A stretch of 64,000 nucleotides of DNA. Origin: Corallococcus macrosporus (lineage in GTDB: Bacteria; Myxococcota; Myxococcia; Myxococcales; Myxococcaceae). Below, one piece after another: positions 27,558 to 36,486 of this stretch. Location of the stretch: NCBI RefSeq assembly GCF_017302985.1, contig NZ_JAFIMU010000007.1, forward strand, positions 3,399,620-3,463,619, written 5' to 3'. Positions within the stretch are counted from its first letter, which is position 1; each line of letters opens with the position of its first letter. The translations under genes and the position numbers were made by a program. Below the pieces are notes generated by a model, which made no database searches, was not told where the DNA came from, and saw nothing but the letters and a program-made list of their open reading frames with translations.

Positions 27558-27992
27558 ATGGGACAGAGCTCAGACTCCTCGAAGACGCCGCCCGTGGTGC
27601 TGACGAATCCGAAGGGGTTGTTCGACCCGGCGCCCTATGGCTTCTCACATGTGGCGCAGGTCGCGCCCGGCTCCCGGCTGGTCTTCCTGGCGGGGCAGGG
27701 GGGAGAGCATGAGACGGGCGCGCTCGAGCCCGACTTCCGCCTCCAGGTGCGGCAGGCGTTCAAGAACGTCCGGACGGCCCTCGAGTCCGTGGGCGCGGGC
27801 GTCGGTCACGTCGCCAAGCTCACGATGCTCGTGGTGGACCACACGGAGGAGAAGCTGCGCATCATCGGCCCCGAACTGGACGCGGCCTGGAACGGCGGCA
27901 TGAAGCCGACCTGTACGCTGATTCCCGTCCCCCGGCTGGCACTGGACGGGATGCTCTTCGAGGTGGAGGCCATCGCGGTCCTGCCCGCCTGA
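27558..27992 (+). CDS. RidA/YjgF/YER057c-family protein, divergent
   Basis: A 144-aa single-domain protein of the chorismate-mutase-like YjgF fold: LVFLAGQGG near 46-54 (family motif 'f.SGq.g'), a helix with QAFKNVRTALESVGAG, VAKLTMLVVD, and the terminal strand FEVEAIAVLPA. Canonical RidA uses an Arg just before that last region (R-S-x-V-E-V) to bind the imine acid; the matching position here is Thr (CTLIPV), by ungapped alignment to the C-terminus. It therefore probably lacks 2-aminoacrylate deaminase activity. ATG 27558 follows GGGAGACGC. Orphan gene. Confidence 0.85.
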   Translation: MGQSSDSSKTPPVVLTNPKGLFDPAPYGFSHVAQVAPGSRLVFLAGQGGEHETGALEPDFRLQVRQAFKNVRTALESVGAGVGHVAKLTMLVVDHTEEKLRIIGPELDAAWNGGMKPTCTLIPVPRLALDGMLFEVEAIAVLPA

Positions 27993-28093
27993 GCCGCGAG
28001 CAGCCCCTTCCTCCGCTGGCGCGACGCGCTATGGTGCGCCGCCGTGCGCGCCAGGCGGTGGCCTGGCGTGCCCCTAGGAGCTCGCACCCGCAT

Positions 28094-29155
28094 ATGGCCC
28101 TCTATCCCGTCATCATGGCCGGAGGCTCCGGCACCCGCTTCTGGCCGCTGTCCCGCCAGGCCCGTCCGAAGCAGTTCCTCCCGCTGGCCTCCAAGCAGCC
28201 GCTGCTCACCGACACCGCCCAGCGCCTCAAGGGTCTGGCGCCGGTGAAGAACACCTTCATCGTGTGCGGCCCCGTGCACGCGAAGACGGCCGCGAAGCTG
28301 GTGAAGGGGCTGCCCAAGGGCAACCTCCTGGTGGAGCCCGTGGCGCGCAACACCGCGCCCGCCATCGCGCTCGCCGCGCTCCAGGTGGCCGCGCGCGACC
28401 CCAAGGGCGTGCTCGCGGTGCTGCCGTCGGATCACCACGTCGCGGACGTGAAGGGCTTCCAGCGCACGCTGGCGGAGGCGGCGCGCATCGCGGAGGGCGG
28501 CCACATCGTCACGCTGGGCATCAAGCCCGCGCGCCCGGAGACGGGCTACGGCTACATCCAGGTCGGCGACGCGCTGGAGGGCGGCGGCCGCCGCGTGAAG
28601 GCGTTCAAGGAGAAGCCCGACCTCAAGACGGCGCAGGAGTACGTGGCCGGCGGCGACTTCCTGTGGAACGGCGGCATCTTCGTCTTCCGCGCGGACGTGA
28701 TGCTGGAGGCCTTCCAGAAGCACATGCCGGAGATGCAGAAGGGCCTGGACGCGCTCCAGAAGGCCGCGGGCAAGCGCACCTTCCCGGCCGTGCTCAAGCG
28801 CGTGTTCCCCAAGTTGCCCTCCATCTCCATCGACTACGGCGTGATGGAGAAGGCGGAGAACATCGCGGTGCTGGACGGCGACTTCGGCTGGTCCGACGTG
28901 GGCTCCTTCGCCGCCATCCCGGAAGTGCGCCCCGCGGACGCGCAGGGCAACGTCGTCTCCGGCGACGCGGTGCTGGTGGACTGCACCAACTGCGTCGTGC
29001 TCGCGGACAAGCGCACGCTGTCCGTCGTGGGCATGAACGACGTGGTGGTGGTGGACTCCGGTGACGCCGTGCTCGTCGTCCCCAAGGACAAGAGCCAGGA
29101 CGTCCGCAAGGTCGTCGAGGCGCTCAAGGCCCGGAAGCGCACCAAGCTGCTGTAG
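28094..29155 (+). CDS. Mannose-1-phosphate guanylyltransferase
   Basis: A 353-aa nucleotidyltransferase making GDP-mannose from mannose-1-phosphate and GTP. Pyrophosphorylase loop MAGGSGTRFWPLSRQARPKQF (MAGGSGTRFWPLSR at residues 8-21), EPVARNTAPAIALAAL near 86-101, FKEKPD near 172, and the substrate segment NGGIFVFRAD. It stops after the nucleotidyltransferase and a short left-handed helix region, so it is the monofunctional type without the PMI domain of AlgA. ATG 28094 (after AGGAGCTCGCACCCGCAT) gives the standard N-terminus; an upstream in-frame GTG reading has no conserved content. It works with the phosphomannomutase at 31,991. Confidence 0.93.
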   Translation: MALYPVIMAGGSGTRFWPLSRQARPKQFLPLASKQPLLTDTAQRLKGLAPVKNTFIVCGPVHAKTAAKLVKGLPKGNLLVEPVARNTAPAIALAALQVAARDPKGVLAVLPSDHHVADVKGFQRTLAEAARIAEGGHIVTLGIKPARPETGYGYIQVGDALEGGGRRVKAFKEKPDLKTAQEYVAGGDFLWNGGIFVFRADVMLEAFQKHMPEMQKGLDALQKAAGKRTFPAVLKRVFPKLPSISIDYGVMEKAENIAVLDGDFGWSDVGSFAAIPEVRPADAQGNVVSGDAVLVDCTNCVVLADKRTLSVVGMNDVVVVDSGDAVLVVPKDKSQDVRKVVEALKARKRTKLL

Positions 29156-29381
29156 GCGCCGCTGTAGTCCTTGCGGCGACCTCGCCTCCTGTTTCCCCTC
29201 ACACGTTTCTTCCCGGGGCTCCCTGTCGTTTCTACAGGGGGCCCTGGTTCGTTTTGCGGGAGTTGCTGGCACCTACGGGTGTTGGAGTGTCGCGGAGCGG
29301 ACGAAGACGGGCCCCGGGCACGAGGCGCGCCGGTTGCAAGTCCATCCCGCGTCCGCCCCATTTCCGGGGCGACAGGCGGGG

Positions 29382-31820
29382 ATGGCGATGGGCTGCAAGC
29401 GCTGCGCGGACGAACACCGGAACGACGAGGCGTGCCCTGGCGCACGGCCCGGGGTGCCGGTGGATTCGCTGGAAGGCCAGCGGCACGGGCCGCTGCTCTT
29501 GAAGCGCCGCCTGGAAGTGGGGGCGGTGGCGTCGGTGTACCTGGCGGAGTACGTGCCCACGGGGCACCGCTTCGCGGTGAAGGTGCTGCACGCGCACCTG
29601 GCGGCCCGTCCCGCCGTGCGCGCCCGGTTCGTCGCGGAGGCGCTGGCGCAGCGCAACGTCGTGCACCGCCACGTGGCGCGCGTGCTGGACGTGCGCCCCG
29701 GTCCGCAAGGGCTGCCCTGCGTGCTGATGGAGGCGCCGGAGGGCGAGTCGCTGAGCGCGCTGCCCCTGCCGCTGTCGCCGGCCGAGGTGGGCGAGGTGTT
29801 GGAGCAGGCGCTCTCCGGTCTGGAGGCGGCGCACGCGCGGGGGCTGGTGCATGGGGACCTCACGCTGGATTCGATGTTCGTCACGCGCGACGCGAAGGGT
29901 GAGCGGCGCGTGCGGGTGCGCGACTTCGGCGCGGGCGCGGTGCGCGAGGCGGCGCTGTCGCAGGAGGAGCGCGCGCGGGGCGCGACGGTGGGCTCGCCCA
30001 CGTTCATGGCGCCCGAGCAGTGCGCGGGGCTGGGCGCGAGCCCGCGCGCGGACCTGCACGCGATGGGCGTGGCGGGCTACCTGCTGGTGACGGGCCGGCT
30101 GCCGTTCGGGCTGGGGCGCTCCGCGGACGTGACGCTGTTCCCTCCGCACGCCGTCAACGCGAGCGTGCCGCCCGCGCTGTCCACCGTGCTGCTGCGCGCG
30201 CTGGCCGCGAAGCCGGAGGACCGGTTCGACAGCGCGTGGGCCTTCCGCGTCGCGCTCGCGGAGGCGCTGGGCCTGAAGGCGCCGGTGCGCAACGCGTCGG
30301 CGGATGCGCTTGAGGAGGCCGTGGACGTGGAGGTGACCGACGCCGGCGAGCAGGGCGCCGCGCTGGAGACCTCCGCGGCGCACGACGCGGACGACTTCGA
30401 CATCGTGGAGGACGTGCCCGAGTGGGGCATGGCCGCCACGTCCATGGAGGATGCGGCGCTGCGCGCGGCGGATGGCGCGCCGTTCAACGCCCGCGCCGGT
30501 GAAGGCGCCATGCGCGAGGACGTGGCCGCGTTCTGGTCCTCGGCCGTGGCGCTGCTGGGCCCGGCCGAGCCCGAGCTGCCCGCCGACATGCTGCCGCTGA
30601 CCGGCGCCCGAACTTCGGCATCCACCGCTTCGGGGGCTCCAGTCCTGCTGGTGAAGCCGGCGGCCCATGCCCCGGCGGCGACCATGAAGCTCGGGGTCGT
30701 CGAGGCGAACCCCCTCCTGCTGGTGGATCCGGCCTCGCCCCTGGACGTCACGCCCCAGCCGGCGGTGAGCCCGTCGTCCACGCTGGGCGCCGCGGCCATC
30801 CCGTTCATGACCCTGGCGCCCACGGTGATTCCGTCGCCTCCGCCCATTCCGCTGGTGGACGTGGTGCAGGACGCCGCGCCCATCCCGCTGGTGAATGCCG
30901 CGGTGGCTCCGCTGGAGGCGTCCGCGCCTCGCACGGACGCGCCCGCGGACCTGCGCGTGCGCCTGGGCCTGACGCCCGGTGAGGTCCTCCAGCCCGTCTC
31001 CGTGAGCGACGTCGCCCCCGAGGGCCTCTTCGCCGAGTGCCAGGGCAACCTGCCCCCGCTCGCCGCGCGGCTGACGGTGGAGGTGTCCTTCCGGGGCGAG
31101 ACGGCCCTGGGCGCCTGCGACGTCGTCCGCCACGTCACCTTCGACGAGGCGCGCACCTGGAACGTGCCCGCGGGCGTCTTCGTCCACTTCTCCGACGAGT
31201 TCCCCGCCCTGGGCCGGCTGCTCTCGCGCGCCCTCATGGAGGACGCGGAGCCCGCGCCCGACGCGGAGCTGGCCCGCATGCTGTCCCGCGCGGAAGGAGT
31301 GGCCCGCGACCCGTACGCCCTGCTGGGCGCGAAGCACGACGCCGACTTCGCGGACATCCACCGCCGAGCCCAGGCCGCCCTGCGCCGCCTGGTGACCTTC
31401 CAGAACCGCCCGTTGCCCACCGCCCAGCGCCAGGCCCTGGATGCGCTGCGCGTGCGCGTGCTGGCCGCGCAGCGGATGCTCGGCGACCCGCTCTCCCGCG
31501 TGGGCTACGACGCCACCCGGGGCAACCTGGGGGGCCTTGCCCGCTGCGTCGCCTCAGGCGTCCCGGAGCCCACCATGGAGGCCCTGCGCAGCGCCTTCCT
31601 GGCCGCCCGGCCGGAGGTGGAGCGCAAGGCCCGCGCCCTCTTTACCCAGGGGCATGCGTTGGAGGTCCAGCGGGCCGTCCCGGCCGCGCTGGAGCGCTAC
31701 GCGGAGGCCCTCAAGCTGGACCCGCTGAACACGTCCTGGCTCAAGCACTACCAGTCCCTGCGGCGGCAGGTGCCGGCGGGTGCCGGGGCCGGGGCGAGGA
31801 GCCCGGAGGCCATGGCCTGA
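29382..31820 (+). CDS. Atypical Ser/Thr kinase-like protein with PilZ-like, J-like and TPR segments
   Basis: An 812-aa multidomain protein. Residues 1-20 carry CKRC and a second Cys (possible metal knuckle). Kinase-like domain about 40-310: no proper Gly-loop (LEVGAVASVYLAEY), Lys present in FAVKVL (64), catalytic loop altered to HGDLTLDSMF (Asp kept, Asn lost), DFG intact (181), MAPE intact (210). A ~210-residue Ala/Pro linker follows. About 520-617 resembles PilZ (RVRLGLTPG, SVSDVAPEGLFAEC, then VRHVTF and GVFVHF), the c-di-GMP fold, although the usual RxxxR and DxSxxG motifs are not clear. About 642-720 resembles a J domain (DPYALLGAKHDADFADIHRR), then a TPR-like end (ALERYAEALKLDP). ATG 29382 has ATG 29388 as alternative. 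Likely a cytosolic signalling scaffold; kinase activity doubtful. Confidence 0.75.
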   Translation: MAMGCKRCADEHRNDEACPGARPGVPVDSLEGQRHGPLLLKRRLEVGAVASVYLAEYVPTGHRFAVKVLHAHLAARPAVRARFVAEALAQRNVVHRHVARVLDVRPGPQGLPCVLMEAPEGESLSALPLPLSPAEVGEVLEQALSGLEAAHARGLVHGDLTLDSMFVTRDAKGERRVRVRDFGAGAVREAALSQEERARGATVGSPTFMAPEQCAGLGASPRADLHAMGVAGYLLVTGRLPFGLGRSADVTLFPPHAVNASVPPALSTVLLRALAAKPEDRFDSAWAFRVALAEALGLKAPVRNASADALEEAVDVEVTDAGEQGAALETSAAHDADDFDIVEDVPEWGMAATSMEDAALRAADGAPFNARAGEGAMREDVAAFWSSAVALLGPAEPELPADMLPLTGARTSASTASGAPVLLVKPAAHAPAATMKLGVVEANPLLLVDPASPLDVTPQPAVSPSSTLGAAAIPFMTLAPTVIPSPPPIPLVDVVQDAAPIPLVNAAVAPLEASAPRTDAPADLRVRLGLTPGEVLQPVSVSDVAPEGLFAECQGNLPPLAARLTVEVSFRGETALGACDVVRHVTFDEARTWNVPAGVFVHFSDEFPALGRLLSRALMEDAEPAPDAELARMLSRAEGVARDPYALLGAKHDADFADIHRRAQAALRRLVTFQNRPLPTAQRQALDALRVRVLAAQRMLGDPLSRVGYDATRGNLGGLARCVASGVPEPTMEALRSAFLAARPEVERKARALFTQGHALEVQRAVPAALERYAEALKLDPLNTSWLKHYQSLRRQVPAGAGAGARSPEAMA

Positions 31821-31990
31821 TGGGGGCCATCAGCCGCCCCCCGGGGTAGGTTCCGCCCTCCCGGGGCGGCCCGGGCGTTCAACAGTCAGCCGGGCGCGTT
31901 CGGGCGTGTGCAGCCCCCGGGGCCCCTCGTGTAGTGTCCGACGCCTTCCGTTACGCCCTCCCGGTTCCTGTCGAGGGTGGGGACACTGCC

Positions 31991-33361
31991 ATGAACGCGC
32001 ACATCTTCCGCGAGTACGACATCCGAGGTCTGGTGGACAAGGACCTCACCATCGAGGTGGTGGAGCTCCTGGGCCTGGGCCTGGGCACCATGATCCGCCG
32101 CAAGGGCGGCACCTCCATCGTGGTGGGCCGCGACTGCCGCGAGTCCTCCACGCGCTTCCGCGACGCGCTCGCGAAGGGCCTCACCGCCACCGGCCTGGAC
32201 GTCTACGACGTGGGCGTGGTGCCGACGCCGCTGACCTACTTCGCGGCGAACACGCTGCCCGTGGACGGCCTGGCGATGATCACCGGCAGCCACAACCCGA
32301 AGGAGTTCAACGGCTTCAAGATTGGCGCGGGCAAGACGACCTTCCACGGCCCCGAAATCAAGGAGCTGCGCCGCCTCATCGAGGCGAAGGACTTCGCGAC
32401 CTCCAGCAAGCCCGGCAAGGTCACGCCCTACGACATCATCACGCCCTACAACCACTTCATCCGCCAGACGGTGAAGGTGGGCCGCAAGGGGATGAAGATC
32501 GTCATCGACGCGGGCAACGGCACGGGCGGCGCCATCGCGGTGCCCCTGTTCGAGAGCATGGGCTTCGACGTGGTGCCCCTGTTCTGCGAGATGGACGCGG
32601 ACTTCCCCAACCACCACCCGGACCCCACGGTGGTGGAGAACCTCCAGGACCTCATCAAGAAGGTGAAGGAGGTCAAGGCGGAGGTGGGCATCGCCTACGA
32701 CGGCGACAGCGACCGCATCGGCGTCATCGACAACGAGGGCAACGTGCTCTGGGGTGACCAGCTGATGGTGCTCTTCAGCCGCTACGTGCTGAAGGAGTCC
32801 CCGGGCGCGGCCATCATCGGCGAGGTGAAGTGCAGCTACACGATGTACGACGACATCGCGAAGCACGGCGGCCGGCCCATCATGTGGAAGGCCGGGCACT
32901 CGCTCATCAAGTCGAAGATGAAGGAGGAGCACGCGGAGCTGGCCGGCGAGATGAGCGGCCACATCTTCTTCAAGCACCGCTACTTCGGCTTCGACGACGC
33001 GGTGTACGCGTCCGCGCGCCTGCTGGAGATTTTGACGCACGAGAAGCAGTCCATGTCGCAGCTGCTCTCCGACGTGCCGAAGACCTTCGCCAGCCCCGAG
33101 CTGCGCTTCGACACGACCGAGGAGAAGAAGTTCGCCATGGTGAAGCGCGCCACGGAAATCCTCCGCGACGCGGGCCACAAGGTGGTGGACGTGGACGGCG
33201 TGCGCGTGACGTTCCCGGACGGCTGGGGGCTCATCCGCGCGTCGAACACGCAGCCCATCCTGGTGCTGCGCTACGAGGCCAGCACGGAGGCCCGCGTGAA
33301 GGAGATCCAGGCGCTCATCGAGAAGACGGTCGCCCAGGCGCAGAAGGAAGTCGGCGCCTGA
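31991..33361 (+). CDS. Phosphomannomutase/phosphoglucomutase (AlgC/ManB type)
   Basis: A 456-aa alpha-D-phosphohexomutase interconverting hexose-6- and hexose-1-phosphates. It has four domains with all motifs: FREYDIRG at the N-terminus, phospho-Ser loop TGSHNP (97-102), metal loop DGDSDRIG (about 236-243), sugar-specificity loop GEMSGHIFF (about 320-328, GEMSGH typical of PMM/PGM), and phosphate-binding SNTQPILVLRYE near 417. ATG 31991 follows GGGTGGGGACACTGCC. With the guanylyltransferase at 28,094 it provides GDP-mannose; with glucokinase 55 bp downstream it can also feed glucose-1-phosphate. Confidence 0.95.
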   Translation: MNAHIFREYDIRGLVDKDLTIEVVELLGLGLGTMIRRKGGTSIVVGRDCRESSTRFRDALAKGLTATGLDVYDVGVVPTPLTYFAANTLPVDGLAMITGSHNPKEFNGFKIGAGKTTFHGPEIKELRRLIEAKDFATSSKPGKVTPYDIITPYNHFIRQTVKVGRKGMKIVIDAGNGTGGAIAVPLFESMGFDVVPLFCEMDADFPNHHPDPTVVENLQDLIKKVKEVKAEVGIAYDGDSDRIGVIDNEGNVLWGDQLMVLFSRYVLKESPGAAIIGEVKCSYTMYDDIAKHGGRPIMWKAGHSLIKSKMKEEHAELAGEMSGHIFFKHRYFGFDDAVYASARLLEILTHEKQSMSQLLSDVPKTFASPELRFDTTEEKKFAMVKRATEILRDAGHKVVDVDGVRVTFPDGWGLIRASNTQPILVLRYEASTEARVKEIQALIEKTVAQAQKEVGA

Positions 33362-33415
33362 GCCGCTGACGCTCCACGCGAAGCACACGCACGCACGTAA
33401 GGGAGGGAGCTGGAC

Positions 33416-34348
33416 ATGCCGACGCTGGGAATCGACCTGGGCGGGACGTTCGCCCGGGCCGCGGTGGTGGACGGGAAGGGTGAAATCCTCGCGAGCGCCA
33501 AGGTGGCGGTGCAGGACCGCAAGCCGCAGGGCGTGGTGGAGACCATCGCCCAGGCGGCCGAACAGGCGGTGAAGACGTCCGGCGTGAAGGTGGACGGCTG
33601 CGGCGTGGGCGCGGCGGGGCAGATCCACAAGGACACGGGCGTCATCTCCGTGGCGCCCAACCTGGGCTGGCGGGACGTGCCGCTGGCGGCGATGTTGACG
33701 AAGCGGCTGGGCTTCGACGTGAAGGTGGTGAACGACCTGTCCGCGGCGGCGTGGGGCGAGCTGCACGCGGGCGCGGGTCGCGGGGCCCAGGACATCCTCG
33801 TGGTGTTCGTGGGCTCCGGCGTGGGCAGCGCCATCATCGCGGACGGGCGCCTGGTGCAGGGCGGCGGCGGCGTGGCGGGGGAGTTCGGCCACATCAAGGT
33901 GGTGCCCGGCGGCCGGCTGTGCGGCTGCGGCGAGCACGGCTGCCTGGAGGCGTACGCGGGCGGCCACAACCTCATCGCGCAGACGAAGGAGCTCCTGGCG
34001 TCCGGCGGTTCGCCCGTGCTGGAGCAACTGATCAACGCCGACCCGTACTCCATCACCCCGGTGACGCTGGAGACGGCGGCGGACGCGGGGGACGTGAAGG
34101 CCAGGGAGATCCACGACCGCGCGGGGCAGTTCCTGGCGGTCGCGGTGGCCAACTACGTGACGGTGCTCAACCCGTCGCGCCTGGTGCTGGGCGGCGGCGT
34201 GCTGACGCACTGCCCGGGGCTCAAGCGGAAGGTGCTGGACGGCGTGCAGCAGTGGGCGTCCCGCGTGTCGCGCGAGGGCCTGCTCATCGCCGACGCGGAG
34301 CTGGGCGACGACAGCGGCATCATCGGCGCGGCGCTGCTGGTGAAGTGA
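33416..34348 (+). CDS. ROK-family glucokinase
   Basis: A 310-aa sugar kinase, phosphorylating glucose with ATP. ATP loop GIDLGGTFARAAVVD (5-19), second phosphate loop VFVGSGVGSAII, ROK signature with catalytic region GEFGHIKVVPGG (about 155-166; the family E-x-G-H) and zinc knuckle CGCGEHGCLEAYAGG (about 168-182). No helix-turn-helix N-terminus, so an enzyme and not a ROK repressor. ATG 33416 follows GGGAGGGAGCTGGAC, a strong ribosome-binding site. Probably co-transcribed with the mutase upstream. Confidence 0.93.
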   Translation: MPTLGIDLGGTFARAAVVDGKGEILASAKVAVQDRKPQGVVETIAQAAEQAVKTSGVKVDGCGVGAAGQIHKDTGVISVAPNLGWRDVPLAAMLTKRLGFDVKVVNDLSAAAWGELHAGAGRGAQDILVVFVGSGVGSAIIADGRLVQGGGGVAGEFGHIKVVPGGRLCGCGEHGCLEAYAGGHNLIAQTKELLASGGSPVLEQLINADPYSITPVTLETAADAGDVKAREIHDRAGQFLAVAVANYVTVLNPSRLVLGGGVLTHCPGLKRKVLDGVQQWASRVSREGLLIADAELGDDSGIIGAALLVK

Positions 34349-34355
34349 AGCACCC

Positions 34356-34381
34356 GGCGCGGGGAGCAAGCTCCCCGCGCC
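34356..34381. terminator. Bidirectional hairpin terminator between convergent genes
   Basis: GGCGCGGGGAGC (34356-34367), loop AA, GCTCCCCGCGCC (34370-34381): a perfect 12-bp stem. No T-run on either side. Placed between the glucokinase and the convergent Asp-box gene, it likely ends both transcripts. Confidence 0.6.
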
Positions 34382-34390
34382 CGAAGTGAG

Positions 34391-35425
34391 TTACGGGGCG
34401 AACACCAGCTTCGCGATGCGCCCCTCCTCCCCCACGGCCCAGGCGGTGTCGCGCGCCCTGGGCGGCGTGGACACCGCGTGGAAGCCCGCCGGGTCCAGCG
34501 GCTCCCACGTCCTGCCCGCGTCCTTCGACACGTCCGAACCGGTGGGGCCCACGGCGACGAGCCACAGCTTCCGCTCGCGTGTGAGCGGGGCCACGCAGGA
34601 GCGGTATCCACCGAGGCCCTTCTGCGGCACGGTCCACTTGCGTTTGGCCCCGTCCAGCGTGAGCGCCGCGGTGCCTGTCTTCACCTCGGGCTGCTTGTAG
34701 TTGCCACCTACCGCGATGCCCGCCATCGGGCTCCAGAAGTAGAGCGAGAACACGCCCGCGCCCTCACCCGTGGCCAGCGGCGTGGGCGCGATACCCCACG
34801 TCTTGCCCCGGTCCGCGGAGTGGAGCACTCGCGCGATGGAGCCTCCCAGCCCGAACCAGACGTCTGACTTGCCGTACACCGCGATGCTCGTGCCGCTGGC
34901 GGCGAAGCCCGCCTCGCCCGCGAGCGCCGCCGGCAGCGCGCCCTCCGGCACGGGCTTCCACGTCGCGCCTCCGTCCTCCGTGGTGATGACCACGAAGTGC
35001 CCGTCCACCGGGTCGCTGAAGGCGATGCCGTGCTGTTCGTCCCAGAAGGCCATGCCGTTGAAGAAGGCCCCGGGCCGGGCGTTGGTGAACTGGAGCGTCC
35101 AGTGCGCGCCCCCGTCCGTCGTCTTGTAGATGCGCGACTTGTCACCCGCGCCAATGGACAGCACGTACGCGGTGCGGTCGCTGAAGGCGTCCACGTCTCG
35201 GAAGTCCAACCCCTCCGAGTCCGGCACGGGGGCGCGCGTCCACGTCCTGCCGCCATCCGTGGTGCGAACGACGGTGCCCTTGTCCCCGCTGGCCCACGCC
35301 ACGCGGCCGTCCACCGCGCTCACCCCGCGCAGCCGCACCGTCGTCCCGCTCGCCTGCGGCTCCCACTTCATGTCCGCGCTCCCCAGGGCCAGCCACGTCG
35401 CCAGCCACACCGCTCCCATCGTCAT
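34391..35425 (-). CDS. YCF48/sialidase-like Asp-box beta-propeller protein, secreted
   Basis: A 344-aa protein with a signal peptide (MGAVWLATWLALGSA). Five Asp-box repeats are visible: TTDGGRTWT, TTDGGAHWT, TEDGGATWK, SADRGKTWG and SKDAGRTWE, spaced as in the blades of YCF48/BNR propellers. YCF48 proteins assist photosystem II in phototrophs, but in non-phototrophs such propellers are of unknown use. No sialidase Arg triad is evident. ATG 35425 (reading MTMGAVW) follows GGGAGGCACCGGGAC and leads directly into the signal peptide; an in-frame start further upstream would add a basic stretch. Confidence 0.8.
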   Translation of the reverse strand: MTMGAVWLATWLALGSADMKWEPQASGTTVRLRGVSAVDGRVAWASGDKGTVVRTTDGGRTWTRAPVPDSEGLDFRDVDAFSDRTAYVLSIGAGDKSRIYKTTDGGAHWTLQFTNARPGAFFNGMAFWDEQHGIAFSDPVDGHFVVITTEDGGATWKPVPEGALPAALAGEAGFAASGTSIAVYGKSDVWFGLGGSIARVLHSADRGKTWGIAPTPLATGEGAGVFSLYFWSPMAGIAVGGNYKQPEVKTGTAALTLDGAKRKWTVPQKGLGGYRSCVAPLTRERKLWLVAVGPTGSDVSKDAGRTWEPLDPAGFHAVSTPPRARDTAWAVGEEGRIAKLVFAP

Positions 35426-35486
35426 GTCCCGGTGCCTCCCGCGTGTCCGTCCACGCACGCGAAGGACGCTAGCCGAAGGGGACCGG

Positions 35487-36383
35487 TCAGCGCCGCGCGG
35501 CGGTGTTCGCGGCGTCGGGGAGCGACGCGTCCTCGGGCAGGGAGTCGATGCGGCACTTGTCCAGCAGGGGCCCGCAGGCGCGGTCCAGGTCGCCGCGCGT
35601 GTCGCAGCCCGGGCGCTCCTCGCAGGTGTCCGGCAGGAAGGCCCAGACGAACTGGAGCACGTTGCCGTCCCGGCCCTCCGGCAGCGCGGCGAGGAAGTCC
35701 TGCTTCCGGTCCTGGAACAGCCGCGCCAGGTGCACCGTCTTGTCCTCCAGCTTCACGTGCCGCGCATCCCCCATGTACCGGCGGCTCGCGTCGTTGAGCT
35801 GGGCGTCCAGGAACTCCGGCTGGTAGGGCGCGCCGTCCAGCCGGGGCCCGCCCCGCGTCCCCCGGAAGAGGGCGAAGTGCACGCGGGGGTCGGCGTACTC
35901 ACCGAAGAGGATGCGCTGCTCCATGGCCCACAGCGTCAGCCGCTCACCGCCCACCGGCCTCGCGTGGCTCCAGTAGAAGCCGCCGAACCAGGACGCCCCC
36001 ACGCCGTCCGGGTAGCGCTCCACCAGTTGCAGCAGCACCACCGCGTTGTACGCGTTGATCCAGTACGCCAGCCCGTCCTCGGGGGATGGGAACAGCTCCG
36101 GCTGACGGTGCGGCGACACCGCCGCGAGCGAAGCGACGAAGCGCTCCAGCGCCTCGCGGTCGCGCAGCAGCCCCTCGAAGTCCAGGTCCCCGCTGGGCCG
36201 CACGTGGCTCAGCGCCTGCGCGTAGTCCGCGTAGCCGAAGGGCCCGGCGGCCTGGGGCACCGGCGCCGGCAGCGCGCCCCCCACGTACAGCCCTGCTCCC
36301 ACGGCGAGCGCCACCAGCACGGCCAGGAGGGCCACCACGGCGAGCCAGCGCGCGCGGCGGTAGGAAGGGATGGGGGCGTTCAC
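35487..36383 (-). CDS. DUF547-family membrane-anchored protein
   Basis: About 298 aa from GTG 36383 (reading MNAPIPSYRRARW), an upstream GTG at 36440 being possible. One N-terminal membrane helix (WLAVVALLAVLVALAVGAGL), then a periplasmic DUF547 domain with its core SPEDGLAYWINAYNAVVL (residues about 105-122) and a conserved 'VHFAL...GGP' segment near 180. Four Cys near the end (CEERPGCDTRG, then ACGPLLDKC) may form disulfides. DUF547 proteins resemble the transglutaminase/peptidase fold; activity unproven. Divergent from the Rieske gene. Confidence 0.8.
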   Translation of the reverse strand: MNAPIPSYRRARWLAVVALLAVLVALAVGAGLYVGGALPAPVPQAAGPFGYADYAQALSHVRPSGDLDFEGLLRDREALERFVASLAAVSPHRQPELFPSPEDGLAYWINAYNAVVLLQLVERYPDGVGASWFGGFYWSHARPVGGERLTLWAMEQRILFGEYADPRVHFALFRGTRGGPRLDGAPYQPEFLDAQLNDASRRYMGDARHVKLEDKTVHLARLFQDRKQDFLAALPEGRDGNVLQFVWAFLPDTCEERPGCDTRGDLDRACGPLLDKCRIDSLPEDASLPDAANTAARR

Positions 36384-36486
36384 GGCCCGGCAGTCTATGC
36401 CACCCTCGCGGCCCGGCTCCCACCCTTCAGGTCCCGCCACGACCCACCCGGGGTCCGCCGCGACAGGCCGCTATACTGCCGGCGCC

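Noticed and set aside
29250..29300. Sigma54 promoter (TGGCAC) upstream of the kinase-like gene
   Set aside because: TGGCAC is present, but the -12 GC element is missing at the required spacing.
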